Shown here piece by piece: positions 8,447-18,375 of a stretch of 64,000 nucleotides of DNA (the first letter of the stretch is position 1; every line of letters begins with the position of its first letter). Made by a program: the position numbers and the translations under genes. The notes below the pieces were generated by a model, which did no database searches, was not told where the DNA came from, and was given only the letters and a program-made list of their open reading frames with translations. Origin of the DNA: Alkalisalibacterium limincola (GTDB lineage Bacteria; Pseudomonadota; Gammaproteobacteria; Xanthomonadales; Xanthomonadaceae); contig NZ_VRTS01000001.1 in assembly GCF_008017755.1 (NCBI RefSeq), positions 496,001 to 560,000 of the forward strand, read 5' to 3'.

Positions 8447-10954
8447 TCAGCGGCGGCCGCCCTTCTTCGCCTTCGGCGGCGTGGGCGGGACGAAACTCCC
8501 GAACTCCGCCTTGTCCGACAGCACCAGCCGGAAATCGATCTTGCGCTCCTCCAGGCTGGCCTTGAGCACGATGATGCGGACCGCATCACCGAGCTGGAAG
8601 ACCAGCCCGCCGCGCTCTCCGCCCAAGGTCCGCCGGGCCGGATCGAAATGGTAATAGTCGTTGGGCAGCTGGGTGACGTGCACCAGGCCGTTGACCTTGG
8701 ACTCCTTGAGCTCCACGAACAGGCCGAAGCTGGTGACACCGCTGATGACGCCGTCGAACTCCGAGCCGACGTGCTGCTCCATCCAGGCGGCGCGGTAGCG
8801 CTCGTCAACCTCGCGCGAAGCTTCGTCGGCGCGGCGGCCACGCTCGGAGCACTGCAGCGACAGCGTCGCCATGTCGTGGCGGGCGTAGCGGAAGTCCTCC
8901 GCACTCCCCCCGGCCAGCACGTGCTTGATCGCGCGGTGCACCAGCAGGTCCGGGTAACGCCGGATCGGCGAGGTGAAGTGCGCATAGGCATCGAGCGCCA
9001 GGCCGAAATGACCGTTGTTCTCCGGCGTGTAGACCGCCAGGGCCTGCGAGCGCAGCAGCACCGACTCCAGCAGCGCGGCGTCGGGACGCTCGCGCACCTT
9101 CCGGATCAACTGCGTGTAGTCGCGCGGACGCACCCGGCCCAGCGGCGGCAGGCTCAGGTTGAATTCCTTCAGGAACTCCAGCAGGTCCTCGTACTTGTTC
9201 TCCGGGGGGCTCTCGTGGACGCGGTAGGGGGCAGGCACCCCCGACTCGAGCAGGAAGCGCGCGGCCTCGACGTTGGCCGCGATCATGCACTCCTCGATGA
9301 GCTTGTGCGCATCGTTGCGCTGGAGCATGCCTGCCTGGACCACCTCGCCGGCCGGACCCAGCACGAAGCGGGTTTCGCCGGACTCGAACTCGATCGCCCC
9401 GCGCTTGGCCCGGGCCCGTGCCAGTACGCCGTAGAGCTGGTGCAGCTGCTTGACCTGCGGCATGAGCTCGCCGATCTGCGCCTTCGCGTTCTCGTCGTCC
9501 TCGCCGATCGCGTTCCACACCAGGGTGTAGGTCAGGCGTGCGTGCGAACGCATCACCGCCTCGTAGAACTCGGAGGACACCACCTCGCCGTCGCGGTCGA
9601 TGCGCATGTCGCACACGAAGCACATCCGGTCGACCTTGGGCTTGAGCGAGCAGATCCCGTTGGACAGCGTCTCGGGCAGCATCGGAACGACGAAGCCGGG
9701 GAAGTACACCGAGGTCGCGCGGTCCTGCGCTTCCTCGTCGAGCGCCATGCCCGGCTTGACGTAGTTGGACACGTCGGCGATCGCGACGACCAGCCGGAAA
9801 CCCTTCCCGTCGGGTTCGCAATACACCGCGTCGTCGAAATCCTTGGCGTCCTCGCCATCGATCGTCACCAGCGGCAACTGGCGCAGGTCGGCACGCTTGC
9901 CGATCTGGGCCGGGGAAACCTCCGTCGGCGTCGCCGTGGCTTCGTCGAGCACCGGCTGCGGGAACTCGTGTGGCAGGCCGTGGCCATGGATCGCGGCCTC
10001 GACCACCAGCGACGGCGTCAGCTTGTCGCCCAGCACGGTCAGGATGCGGCCGAACGGCGGACGATGCTGGGTCGGCGGCTCGGTGATCTCGCACACCACC
10101 AGCTGGCCGTCGCGCGCGCCTTCGCGGGCATTGGCCGGGATCATCACGTCCTGCAGCACGCGCCGGTCGTCCGGCGTGACGTAGGCCACGCCATTGCGTT
10201 CCTCGAAGCGGCCCATGACCCGGCTCAGGCGGCGCTCGAGCACCTCGACGATCGCGCCTTCCTTGCGGCCGCGCCGGTCGACGCCGGTGACGCTGGCCAG
10301 CACGCGGTCGCCATGCATCGCCTTGCGCAGCTCCTTGGGCGGCAGGAACAGGTCGTCGCCGCCGGCCTCGGGCCGCAGGAACCCGAAACCCTCCGGGTTG
10401 GCGATGACGGTGCCCGGCACCAGGTCGAGCTTTTCGGCCACGGCGTATCCGCCGCGACGATTGGCGAGCAGCTGGCCATCGCGCAACATGGCGCCAAGGC
10501 GCTTGCCCAGTGCATCGAACCGGTCCGCAGTGGTGAGTTCCAGGGCCGCCGCCAGGCCTTCCACGCTCATCGGGCCGTCCGCCTCGCCCAGCACGGAGAG
10601 GATCACTTCCCGGCTGGGGATGGGATTCTCGTAGCGGCGCGCCTCGCGCGCGGCATGGGGATCCTGTACACCAGCTCGGCCTCCGCCCTTGCCGGCGGCC
10701 TGCGACGGTCCCTGGGAGCGCGCCGGATCCGCCGATTTCCGGCCCTTGGCCTTCTGGCCACCTGGCTGCTGGTCCTTCGGCTTCTTCGCCGCGCCGGGGG
10801 CGGAAGTGCCCTGCTTTCCCCGCCGCTTTCCAGGAGGGGCTGCCGCGTCCGGGCCAGAGCCGCTGGTGGGCATCGAATCGGGCATCCAGCCCGGCCGTTT
10901 CGGGGCCGAGGTGGATCGCCCTCCCGTCTTGTTCTTCTTGGATTTTTCAGTCAT
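8447..10954 (-). CDS. rnr: Ribonuclease R
   Basis: An 835-residue processive 3'-5' exoribonuclease of the RNB family. In order: a Lys/Gly/Pro-rich low-complexity N-terminal extension of about 105 residues, a winged-helix segment, cold-shock domains, the RNB catalytic domain with acidic cluster DGEDAKDFDDAVYC, and a C-terminal S1 domain (EFDGVISGVTSFGLFVEL) with a basic tail. The ATG at 10954 (MTEKSKKNK) is preferred over an in-frame codon at 11080 that would extend into the tRNA-Leu gene. The basic extension probably adds RNA affinity. It heads a unit with rlmB. Confidence 0.95.
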   Translation of the reverse strand: MTEKSKKNKTGGRSTSAPKRPGWMPDSMPTSGSGPDAAAPPGKRRGKQGTSAPGAAKKPKDQQPGGQKAKGRKSADPARSQGPSQAAGKGGGRAGVQDPHAAREARRYENPIPSREVILSVLGEADGPMSVEGLAAALELTTADRFDALGKRLGAMLRDGQLLANRRGGYAVAEKLDLVPGTVIANPEGFGFLRPEAGGDDLFLPPKELRKAMHGDRVLASVTGVDRRGRKEGAIVEVLERRLSRVMGRFEERNGVAYVTPDDRRVLQDVMIPANAREGARDGQLVVCEITEPPTQHRPPFGRILTVLGDKLTPSLVVEAAIHGHGLPHEFPQPVLDEATATPTEVSPAQIGKRADLRQLPLVTIDGEDAKDFDDAVYCEPDGKGFRLVVAIADVSNYVKPGMALDEEAQDRATSVYFPGFVVPMLPETLSNGICSLKPKVDRMCFVCDMRIDRDGEVVSSEFYEAVMRSHARLTYTLVWNAIGEDDENAKAQIGELMPQVKQLHQLYGVLARARAKRGAIEFESGETRFVLGPAGEVVQAGMLQRNDAHKLIEECMIAANVEAARFLLESGVPAPYRVHESPPENKYEDLLEFLKEFNLSLPPLGRVRPRDYTQLIRKVRERPDAALLESVLLRSQALAVYTPENNGHFGLALDAYAHFTSPIRRYPDLLVHRAIKHVLAGGSAEDFRYARHDMATLSLQCSERGRRADEASREVDERYRAAWMEQHVGSEFDGVISGVTSFGLFVELKESKVNGLVHVTQLPNDYYHFDPARRTLGGERGGLVFQLGDAVRIIVLKASLEERKIDFRLVLSDKAEFGSFVPPTPPKAKKGGRR

Positions 10955-10989
10955 CGGCGCATGGTACACGAAGGTGCGCCATGAACCCG

Positions 10990-11018
10990 TTGACACCGGG
11001 GGCCATCGCCAGTAACTT
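10990..11018 (+). promoter_or_regulatory. Candidate sigma-70 promoter of tRNA-Leu
   Basis: A perfect -35 TTGACA (10990-10995), a 17-nt spacer and TAACTT (11013-11018, 3 of 6 matches) are followed by a G+C-rich discriminator. The tRNA starts 34 nt downstream. A G+C-rich discriminator is usual for stringently controlled stable-RNA promoters. Confidence 0.55.
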
Positions 11019-11052
11019 ATGCGGCTCGCCGACGCCCACAAGCTCGCGCGAA

Positions 11053-11137
<85 letters not shown>

Positions 11138-11149
11138 CACACCGAAAGA

Positions 11150-11180
11150 ACGGCCTGCCTCCGGCGGGCCGTTTTTTTTT
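11150..11180 (+). terminator. Rho-independent terminator of tRNA-Leu
   Basis: A 10-bp stem, ACGGCCTGCC with GGCGGGCCGT (one T-G wobble), has a 3-nt loop and is followed by nine T residues. It begins 12 nt after the CCA end. Confidence 0.92.
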
Positions 11181-11390
11181 GCTCCTGCAGTGCGCGATGC
11201 ACGACGCCCTCACGCGCCGGGCATCGCACTGAACCGCCCCCTCCCGGGGACTGTCCCCGCGCTGAACATTTCGGCACGCGAACTTCATCGCAACGCCGAT
11301 TTAATGACCCCTTTACGTTCCGGTCGTTAGACTGGATCCCGAATTCATGGAAGTCCGGACCCACCGTTCGGGCACTAAAGGAGGATTCGC

Positions 11391-11783
11391 ATGATGAAGT
11401 CCAAGACCCTGATCGCCGCTGCCACCGCCGCCGCTTTCGCTTTTTCCGGTGCGGCGTTCGCGCAGCAGCCGGTCGAGCCGCCGCAGGAGGACATGACTCC
11501 GCCGACGGACACCACCATGCCCGCAGAGCCGATGCCCGAGCATGGCATGCCGCCCGTCGACGACACCGCCGGTGCCATGCCGGAGACCCAGGTGACCGAG
11601 GCCGACCTGCGTACCGCGCTTGAACAGGTGGGTTACAGCGAGATCGAGAACGTGGACGTCGATGCACCGATGTGGAGCGCCGAGGCGGTCAACCCGCAGG
11701 GCGAGCATGTCCTGGTGCAGATCGACGCATCGACCGCGACGATCGTCGCCGAGCAGCCGCTGGACACCGAGGACGCCGAGTAA
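11391..11783 (+). CDS. Small secreted acidic protein of unknown function
   Basis: 130 residues. A Sec signal peptide covers residues 1-24 (cut after SGAAFA). Then comes a Pro/Met/Glu-rich acidic stretch to about residue 70, and a C-terminal domain of about 55 residues that starts TEADLRTALEQVGYSEI. The C-terminal pattern (helix, then the strands NVDVDAPMWSAEAV and HVLVQIDASTATIVA) resembles a single PepSY-like repeat; this is a suggestion, not an identification. AGGAGG lies 7 nt before the first of two consecutive ATGs. It is a single gene flanked by two terminators. Confidence 0.8.
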   Translation: MMKSKTLIAAATAAAFAFSGAAFAQQPVEPPQEDMTPPTDTTMPAEPMPEHGMPPVDDTAGAMPETQVTEADLRTALEQVGYSEIENVDVDAPMWSAEAVNPQGEHVLVQIDASTATIVAEQPLDTEDAE

Positions 11784-11830
11784 CACCCCTCGCTCCAGCC
11801 AGCAAAGGTTCCTCATGACGGGGAACGCAC

Positions 11831-11867
11831 CACGAAAAAGGGCGGCCACTGGCCGCCCTTTTTCGTG
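11831..11867. terminator. Bidirectional terminator between the secreted-protein gene and purA
   Basis: A perfect 17-bp stem, CACGAAAAAGGGCGGCC with its complement, around a 3-nt loop. The stem itself supplies T5 on one side and A5 on the other, so it can end both the plus-strand gene and the convergent purA transcript. Confidence 0.9.
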
Positions 11868-11885
11868 ACCGGCTGCAATCCGGCC

Positions 11886-13190
<1,305 letters not shown>

Positions 13191-13238
13191 TCACTGTGCG
13201 GACTCGCGCGGCACCGGGGCTCCCGGCGTCCAGACGCG

Positions 13239-13267
13239 GCAAAGCCGGGGACGCGCCCCGGCTTTGC
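13239..13267 (-). terminator. Perfect hairpin between the DUF2065 gene and purA
   Basis: A 12-bp perfect stem, GCAAAGCCGGGG with its complement, and a 5-nt loop, in the gap before purA. No T tract follows on the minus strand, so it may be a processing or attenuation element rather than a full terminator. Confidence 0.5.
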
Positions 13268-13308
13268 GAAATTATCCCCCAAAACACCGGCGAATGCAGG
13301 CCCGGCCG

Positions 13309-13491
13309 TCAACGCACCAGTTGCAACGCCACCAGCCCGACCACGACCATGACGCCGCCGAAGCGGCGCAGATGCCGGTCCTCGAGCTTCTGCGCCTCCG
13401 CCGCCATGCGCTTCCATCCACCCGGAGCGATGAACAGCAGCAGCCCCTCGATCACCAGGACCAGGCACAAGGCGGCCATCAACAGGTCCAT
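13309..13491 (-). CDS. DUF2065 family small membrane protein
   Basis: 60 residues with two membrane segments (about 2-22 and 43-58) joined by the basic loop APGGWKRMAAEAQKLEDRHLRR. Small DUF2065 proteins are very often found between hflC and purA, exactly as here. Their function is unknown; proximity suggests a link with the HflKC membrane complex. It is 23 bp after hflC. Confidence 0.88.
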   Translation of the reverse strand: MDLLMAALCLVLVIEGLLLFIAPGGWKRMAAEAQKLEDRHLRRFGGVMVVVGLVALQLVR

Positions 13492-13514
13492 GCGGTGTTC
13501 CCGGGCCCGCCCGC

Positions 13515-14381
13515 TCAGCGGCGCGGGCCATCCTCGAAGTAGCGCAGGAACTCCGCGTCACGGTCCAGGACCATCACGCCCTGGCCGTCGGCGAACGCAC
13601 CGCGATAGGCCTCGAGGCTGCGGTAGAAGGCATAGAACTCGGCGTCGGCGCCGAACGCCGAAGCATAGATCTCCGCCGCCCGTGCATCGCCCTCACCGCG
13701 CAGCCGCTGGGCATCGCGCTCGGCATCGGCCAACAGCACCGTCACCGCCCGGTCGGCTTCGGAAGTGATCGACAACAGCACTTCCTGGCCTTCGGCGCGC
13801 AGCTCGTTGGCCACCCGCAGGCGCTCGGCGCGCATGCGGTTGAACACCGATTCGATCACCTGGCTGTCCTCGGGCAGGTCGATGCGCTTGATCCGCACAT
13901 CCACCACCTGCACGCCCAGGCTCTCGGCACCGCGGTTGGACACCTCGATGAAACGCTGGGCCAGGTCGGCGCGCTCGCCGGCCACAACGGCCTGCAGCGT
14001 GCGCTGGGCGATCTCGTTCCGGATCGTCTCCGTGACGATCGGGCGCAGGCGCTCGCGCGCGTTCTCCTCGTTGCCGCCCGTGCTCTGGTAGTAGCGACGG
14101 ACGTCGGAGATGCGCCACTTGACGAAGAAGTCGACATTGACGTCCTTCTTCTCGAACGTGAGGTAGCGCTCCGGACGCGAATCCAGCGTCAGGATGCGGC
14201 GATCGAAGCGCATGACGTCCTGGACCACCGGCAACTTGAAGTGCAGGCCCGGCTGGATGCCTTCCTCGATGACGCGGCCGAACTGCAGGCGCAACGCGAC
14301 TTGGCTTTCCTGGACCTGGTACACCGCGCCCATGCCAAGCAGCACGAGGAGCGCCAGTGCGATAAGGATGATGTTTCTCAT
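13515..14381 (-). CDS. hflC: Protease modulator HflC
   Basis: 288 residues. An N-terminal membrane anchor (about residues 4-21) is followed by a periplasmic SPFH/band-7 domain with the QVALRLQFGRV and PGLHFKLPVVQDV motifs and a helical segment rich in Arg, Ala and Glu (about 190-240). HflC and HflK form a large membrane cage around the FtsH protease and modulate its activity. The ATG at 14381 overlaps the hflK stop by 4 bp. ftsH is also in this window, about 7 kb away. Confidence 0.96.
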   Translation of the reverse strand: MRNIILIALALLVLLGMGAVYQVQESQVALRLQFGRVIEEGIQPGLHFKLPVVQDVMRFDRRILTLDSRPERYLTFEKKDVNVDFFVKWRISDVRRYYQSTGGNEENARERLRPIVTETIRNEIAQRTLQAVVAGERADLAQRFIEVSNRGAESLGVQVVDVRIKRIDLPEDSQVIESVFNRMRAERLRVANELRAEGQEVLLSITSEADRAVTVLLADAERDAQRLRGEGDARAAEIYASAFGADAEFYAFYRSLEAYRGAFADGQGVMVLDRDAEFLRYFEDGPRR

Positions 14382-15565
14382 CGACGGGGATCCTCGCGGG
14401 TGGAGCGGGGTGAACGGCCCTGCTGGCGGGGGTCTGTCGACCCTGGCGCAGGCGGTATCGCGGACGTGCCACCGGTGCTGGTGGCGGCCGGGAGCCGGTT
14501 GAGCGGCGCATTGGGCTGCATCGCGCCCTCGCCTCCCATCGGCAGGTAGAGCACGTTGCCGCCGTCGCCGGCGTAGACCTTGCGGTTGTTGGCCAGGACC
14601 TCCTGCATCGTCTCCAGGTAGAGGCGCTGGCGGGTCACGCCGGGGGCCTCGCGGTACTGCTCGACGAGCAGAGTGAAGCGGTCGGCGTCACCGGTGGCAC
14701 GCGCGATCGCGGCCTCGCGATAGCCCTCGGCCTCGTTGCGGATCCGGGCCGCGTCGCCGCGTGCCTCGGGAACGATCTTGCTGGCGTAGGCCTCCGCCTC
14801 GCTCTCCAGGCGCTCCTTGTCCTCGCGGGCGCTGATCGCGTCGTCGAAGGCCTGGCGCACTTCCTGCGGGGGACGCGCGTCGGTCAGGTTAAGCGTCGTC
14901 ACCTGCAGCCCGGTCGGATAGCTGTCGATCGTGGTCTGCAGGCGCTGGCTGGCCTCGCCGGCCAGCAGGGCGCGCTCGCCGGTCAGCACCGTGTCCATCT
15001 CGTTGCCGCCGATCACGTCGCGGATCGCGCTCTCGGCCGCCTGCTTGATGGTTTCATCGGGCTCGCGGGTACCGAACAGGAACTCGCGCGGGTCCGACAC
15101 CAGGTACTGCACTTCATAGGTGATGTTGACGATGTTCTCGTCGCGGGTCAGCAGGCGCACCTGCTCGGAGATGCGGCGCACGTCGGTCACGTTGACCTTG
15201 GTGACCGACTCGATGGGACGCGGCCACTTGAAGTTCGGGCCCGGGTCCATGAACCGGGTGAACTCGCCGAAGCGCAGCACCACGCCGCGCTGGCGCTCGT
15301 CGACCATCTGCCAGCTGTCGAACACCAGCCAGACGGCCACTGCCAGCACCACCCAGCCGATGATCGCGCCGAACCCGGCCGATCCCGAGCCACCACGGGG
15401 CGAACCACCGTCACCGCCGCCACCGAACACCTTGCCGAGGTTGGCCTTGAGCTTGGAGAGGAAGATCTCGACGTCGTCGCCGCCGCCATCCTTCCGCTTC
15501 CAGGGGTCCTTGCCGCCACCGCCATTGCTGTTGCCGCCACCCTTTCCGGGCTCGTTCCACGCCAT
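14378..15565 (-). CDS. hflK: FtsH protease activity modulator HflK
   Basis: 395 residues. A Gly-rich cytoplasmic head (residues 1-62) is followed by a membrane segment at about 64-83, an SPFH domain with RQRGVVLRFGEF and DPGPNFKWPRPIESV, a coiled-coil helix, and a Pro/Ser/Arg-rich tail. The ATG at 15565 (MAWNEPGKGG) is chosen; a TTG three bases earlier is possible. It partners HflC in the complex that restrains or directs FtsH. Confidence 0.95.
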   Translation of the reverse strand: MAWNEPGKGGGNSNGGGGKDPWKRKDGGGDDVEIFLSKLKANLGKVFGGGGDGGSPRGGSGSAGFGAIIGWVVLAVAVWLVFDSWQMVDERQRGVVLRFGEFTRFMDPGPNFKWPRPIESVTKVNVTDVRRISEQVRLLTRDENIVNITYEVQYLVSDPREFLFGTREPDETIKQAAESAIRDVIGGNEMDTVLTGERALLAGEASQRLQTTIDSYPTGLQVTTLNLTDARPPQEVRQAFDDAISAREDKERLESEAEAYASKIVPEARGDAARIRNEAEGYREAAIARATGDADRFTLLVEQYREAPGVTRQRLYLETMQEVLANNRKVYAGDGGNVLYLPMGGEGAMQPNAPLNRLPAATSTGGTSAIPPAPGSTDPRQQGRSPRSTREDPRR

Positions 15566-15667
15566 CAACTACTCCCGCGCCGGCACCATGGCCGGGCTTC
15601 GATGCAGGCGGCCCGGGCCGGGCCCCCTGCGGAAATTCCACTTGCATCGCGGCAGCCGGCCGCGCGT

Positions 15668-17014
15668 TCAGAACTCGTCATTGTAGGAAGGCGGCCCGTG
15701 AGCGGCAAGCAAAGGCGCGCGCAACGGTTCCCCGTCGCTTCCGGCGGCCAGTTGCTCGAGCACGCCGCGCGGCAGTTCCACCTCGATCCGCCAGCCCTCG
15801 TCGTCGGCTTCGTCCTGGAGCACGCCCCCCAGTTCATGCAGTCGCGCACGCAGGCGCCCCCGCCCCGGCAGGCAGCCTCAGGACGAGCCGGACCTGGTGG
15901 TTGGCGAAGCGCTCGGCCAGCGCCGTGCGCAGCAGATCCAGGCCGTCGCATCGCGGGCCGAGATCCAGACCCGCTCGCGCCCGCCCGCCTCGACCCCGCC
16001 GGTGGGCTCGTCGCGTCGCGCCACGGCCCCCTCGACCCGGTCGATCTTGTTGAACACCAGCACCTGCGGGATGTCGCCGGCGCCGATTTCCTCCAGCACG
16101 CCATCGACCTGGTCGATGCGGTCGAGCCGCTGGGGATCGGCCGCGTCGACCAGGTGCAACAGGAGGTCCGCCTCGCGCGCCTCGGCCAGCGTGGAGCGGA
16201 ACGCGGCGACCAGTTCGTGCGGCAGGTCGCGTACGAATCCCACCGTGTCGGCCAGCACCAGGGGCCCGCAGGCCAGTCCCTCCACCCTGCGCACGGTGGG
16301 ATCCAGTGTCGCGAACAACTTGTCCGCGGCGTAGACGCCGGAGCCGGTCAGGACATTGAACAGGGTGGACTTGCCGGCGTTGGTATAGCCCACCAGCGCC
16401 ACCCGGGGCACTTCGTTGCGGATGCGCGCCCGGCGCATCTGGGTGCGCTGCACCTCGACCTTGTCGAGCCTGCGCTGCAGCGACTCCAGCTTGGTCTGGA
16501 GCATGCGCCGGTCGAGTTCGAGCTGCTTCTCGCCGGGGCCGCGCAGGCCGATCGCGCCACCACGCTGCCGCTCCAGGTGGGTCCAGCCCCGCACCAGCCG
16601 CGTGGACAGGTGCTTGAGCTGGGCCAGTTCGACCTGCAGCTTGCCCTCGTTGGTACGGGCGCGCAGCGCGAAGATATCGAGGATCAGGCCGGTCCGGTCG
16701 ACCACCCGGCACTTGAGCTCGCGCTCCAGGTTGCGCTCCTGCACGGGGCTCAACGCGTGGTTCACCAGCACCAGGTCGGCACCGGTGGCCGCGATGACCG
16801 CCTTGACCTCGTCGAGCTTGCCGCTGCCGATCAGCAGGGACGGGCTGGGTTTGTCCAGCCGCGCGTTGATCTCGGAGACCACCGTGGCGCCCGCAGAACG
16901 CACCAGTTCGGCGAACTCCTCGGCCGCTTCGGGATCGTGCCCGCCACCCCGGGGCCCCACGAGGTGCGGGTGGATCAGGAGTGCGTTCTCGCCGCCTTTT
17001 GATCGCTCGAACAC
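15668..17014 (-). CDS. hflX: GTPase HflX (two compensating frameshifts in this sequence)
   Basis: Ribosome-associated GTPase that helps rescue stalled or heat-damaged ribosomes. The N-terminal HflX domain (LLIGSGKLDEV, a long coiled-coil segment, RGPGEKQLELDRR) precedes the G domain with G1 GYTNAGKST, DTVGF and NKID. The GTG at 17014, 7 bp after the hfq stop, is the start. The frame breaks twice: about one C is missing on the plus strand near 15949 (GATGCGAC where GATGGCGAC is expected), and one extra C lies in the run at 15857-15861. Restoring both gives 448 residues ending at 15668. The two breaks cancel, and only about 30 codons are affected, so sequencing error is likely. Confidence 0.9.
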
Positions 17015-17021
17015 GGAGTGC

Positions 17022-17294
17022 TCAGCCCTCCTCGTGGTCGCCGGAGGGCGCGTGCGCCGACTCCACCGAGCCACCACCCGGGCCCACGCGCACGTTGCGC
17101 GCCGGCACCACGGTGGAAATCGCGTGCTTGTAGACCATCTGGCTGACGGTGTTGCGCAGCAGCACCACGAACTGGTCGAAGGATTCGATCGTGCCCTGCA
17201 GCTTGATGCCGTTCACCAGGTAGACCGAGACCGGGATGCGCTCACGGCGCAGGGCGTTGAGAAAAGGATCCTGGAGGGATTGACCCTTGGACAT
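17022..17294 (-). CDS. hfq: RNA-binding protein Hfq
   Basis: A 90-residue RNA chaperone that pairs small RNAs with mRNAs. The Sm1 motif spans [26 protein letters not shown] (residues 9-34) and the Sm2 motif is YKHAIST near residue 55. The rim and proximal-face residues are present. The C-terminal tail is short (about 25 residues, acidic and Gly-rich). It is between miaA and hflX, the standard order. Confidence 0.97.
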   Translation of the reverse strand: MSKGQSLQDPFLNALRRERIPVSVYLVNGIKLQGTIESFDQFVVLLRNTVSQMVYKHAISTVVPARNVRVGPGGGSVESAHAPSGDHEEG

Positions 17295-17423
17295 GCGTAC
17301 TCCGCATTTTTAGTTATGGCCCGCCAAGGCAGCGGGAGACCCGGCCAAAGGACCCCTGGGCCGGAAGTTCGTTCAATCCCACCCATGGTACATCCGCGGC
17401 GCTGCCCCGGCGACGGCCGAAGG

Positions 17424-18362
17424 TCACGCCGTGCCGAGGTATCGGCCGATCAGCGCGTCGGCCCGGGGGCGGGCCGCCACCGGGTCAACCCAGGTCACGC
17501 CGGGCTGGCCGCGCAGCCAGGTCAACTGCCGCTTCGCCAGTTGGCGCGTGGCGGCGATCGCGGCGCTGCGGAACTGCTCCGCATCGAGGTCGCCGGCCAG
17601 GTGGGCCCAGGCCTGGCGGTAGCCCACGGCGCGCATCGAGGGCAGGTCCGGATGCAGCCTGGGGTCCTCCCGAAGGCGGCGCACCTCGTCCAGGAAGCCC
17701 TGTTCGAGCATCTGGTCGAAACGCTCGGCGATGCGCTGGTGCAGCACCGCACGCTCGGCGGGGGCCAGCGCGAGCTTCAACACACGAAACCGGCTCGGCG
17801 CGACGGGACGCTCGCCCTGCCAGTCGCTGATCGGCCGACCGCTGATGCGCCAGACCTCGAGCGCGCGCGAGATTCGTTGCGGGTCGTTGGGATGGATCCG
17901 CCCCGCCGCGACCGGATCGACCTTCGCCAGCTTTCGGTGCATCGACTCCCATCCAGCCTCGCGGGCTTCGTCCGCGATGGCCTCACGCACGACCGGGTCG
18001 GCAGAAGGCATCGCCGACAGGCCATCGAGCAGGGCACGGAAGTACAGCCCGGTACCCCCGGCCAGCAGCGGGATGCATCCCGAATCGTGCAATGCCTCCA
18101 TCTCGCGCGCGGCATCGACGGCGAACTCCGCCGCGGAATAGGCCTCGTGCGGGTCGCGTATGTCGATCAGCCGATGGGGAGCGCGCGCCAGCAGGGCCGC
18201 ATCGGGCTTGGCGGTGCCGATGTCCATGCCGCGGTAGACCAGCGCCGAATCGACACTGACGACCTCGGTGCCCAGCCGCTCCGCCCAGTCGGCGGCCAAT
18301 GCCGTCTTGCCCGAGGCCGTCGGGCCCATCAATGCGATCGCGATGGGAGTCCTGGCATGCAT
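17424..18362 (-). CDS. miaA: tRNA dimethylallyltransferase
   Basis: A 312-residue enzyme that adds a dimethylallyl group to A37 of tRNAs reading codons that begin with U. The P-loop is GPTASGKT (residues 13-20), followed by [30 protein letters not shown] and the tRNA-binding [12 protein letters not shown]. The ATG at 18362 ([11 protein letters not shown]) is chosen because it starts the conserved domain with a normal N-terminus. 129 bp separate it from hfq, leaving room for a separate hfq promoter, which I cannot pin down. Confidence 0.95.
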   Translation of the reverse strand: MHARTPIAIALMGPTASGKTALAADWAERLGTEVVSVDSALVYRGMDIGTAKPDAALLARAPHRLIDIRDPHEAYSAAEFAVDAAREMEALHDSGCIPLLAGGTGLYFRALLDGLSAMPSADPVVREAIADEAREAGWESMHRKLAKVDPVAAGRIHPNDPQRISRALEVWRISGRPISDWQGERPVAPSRFRVLKLALAPAERAVLHQRIAERFDQMLEQGFLDEVRRLREDPRLHPDLPSMRAVGYRQAWAHLAGDLDAEQFRSAAIAATRQLAKRQLTWLRGQPGVTWVDPVAARPRADALIGRYLGTA

Positions 18363-18375
18363 CGGCAGGTTCCGC

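Noticed and set aside
8243-10984. Long open frame of about 900 codons on the plus strand over rnr
   Set aside because: It is antisense to RNase R, lacks any recognisable domain, and is His/Arg/Gln-rich, the pattern expected when a G+C-rich gene is read on the other strand.
11279-11306. GAACTT-N16-TAATGA as a sigma-E-like promoter before the small secreted protein
   Set aside because: The -35 matches but the -10 does not fit the TCTGA or TCAAA pattern, so support is not sufficient.
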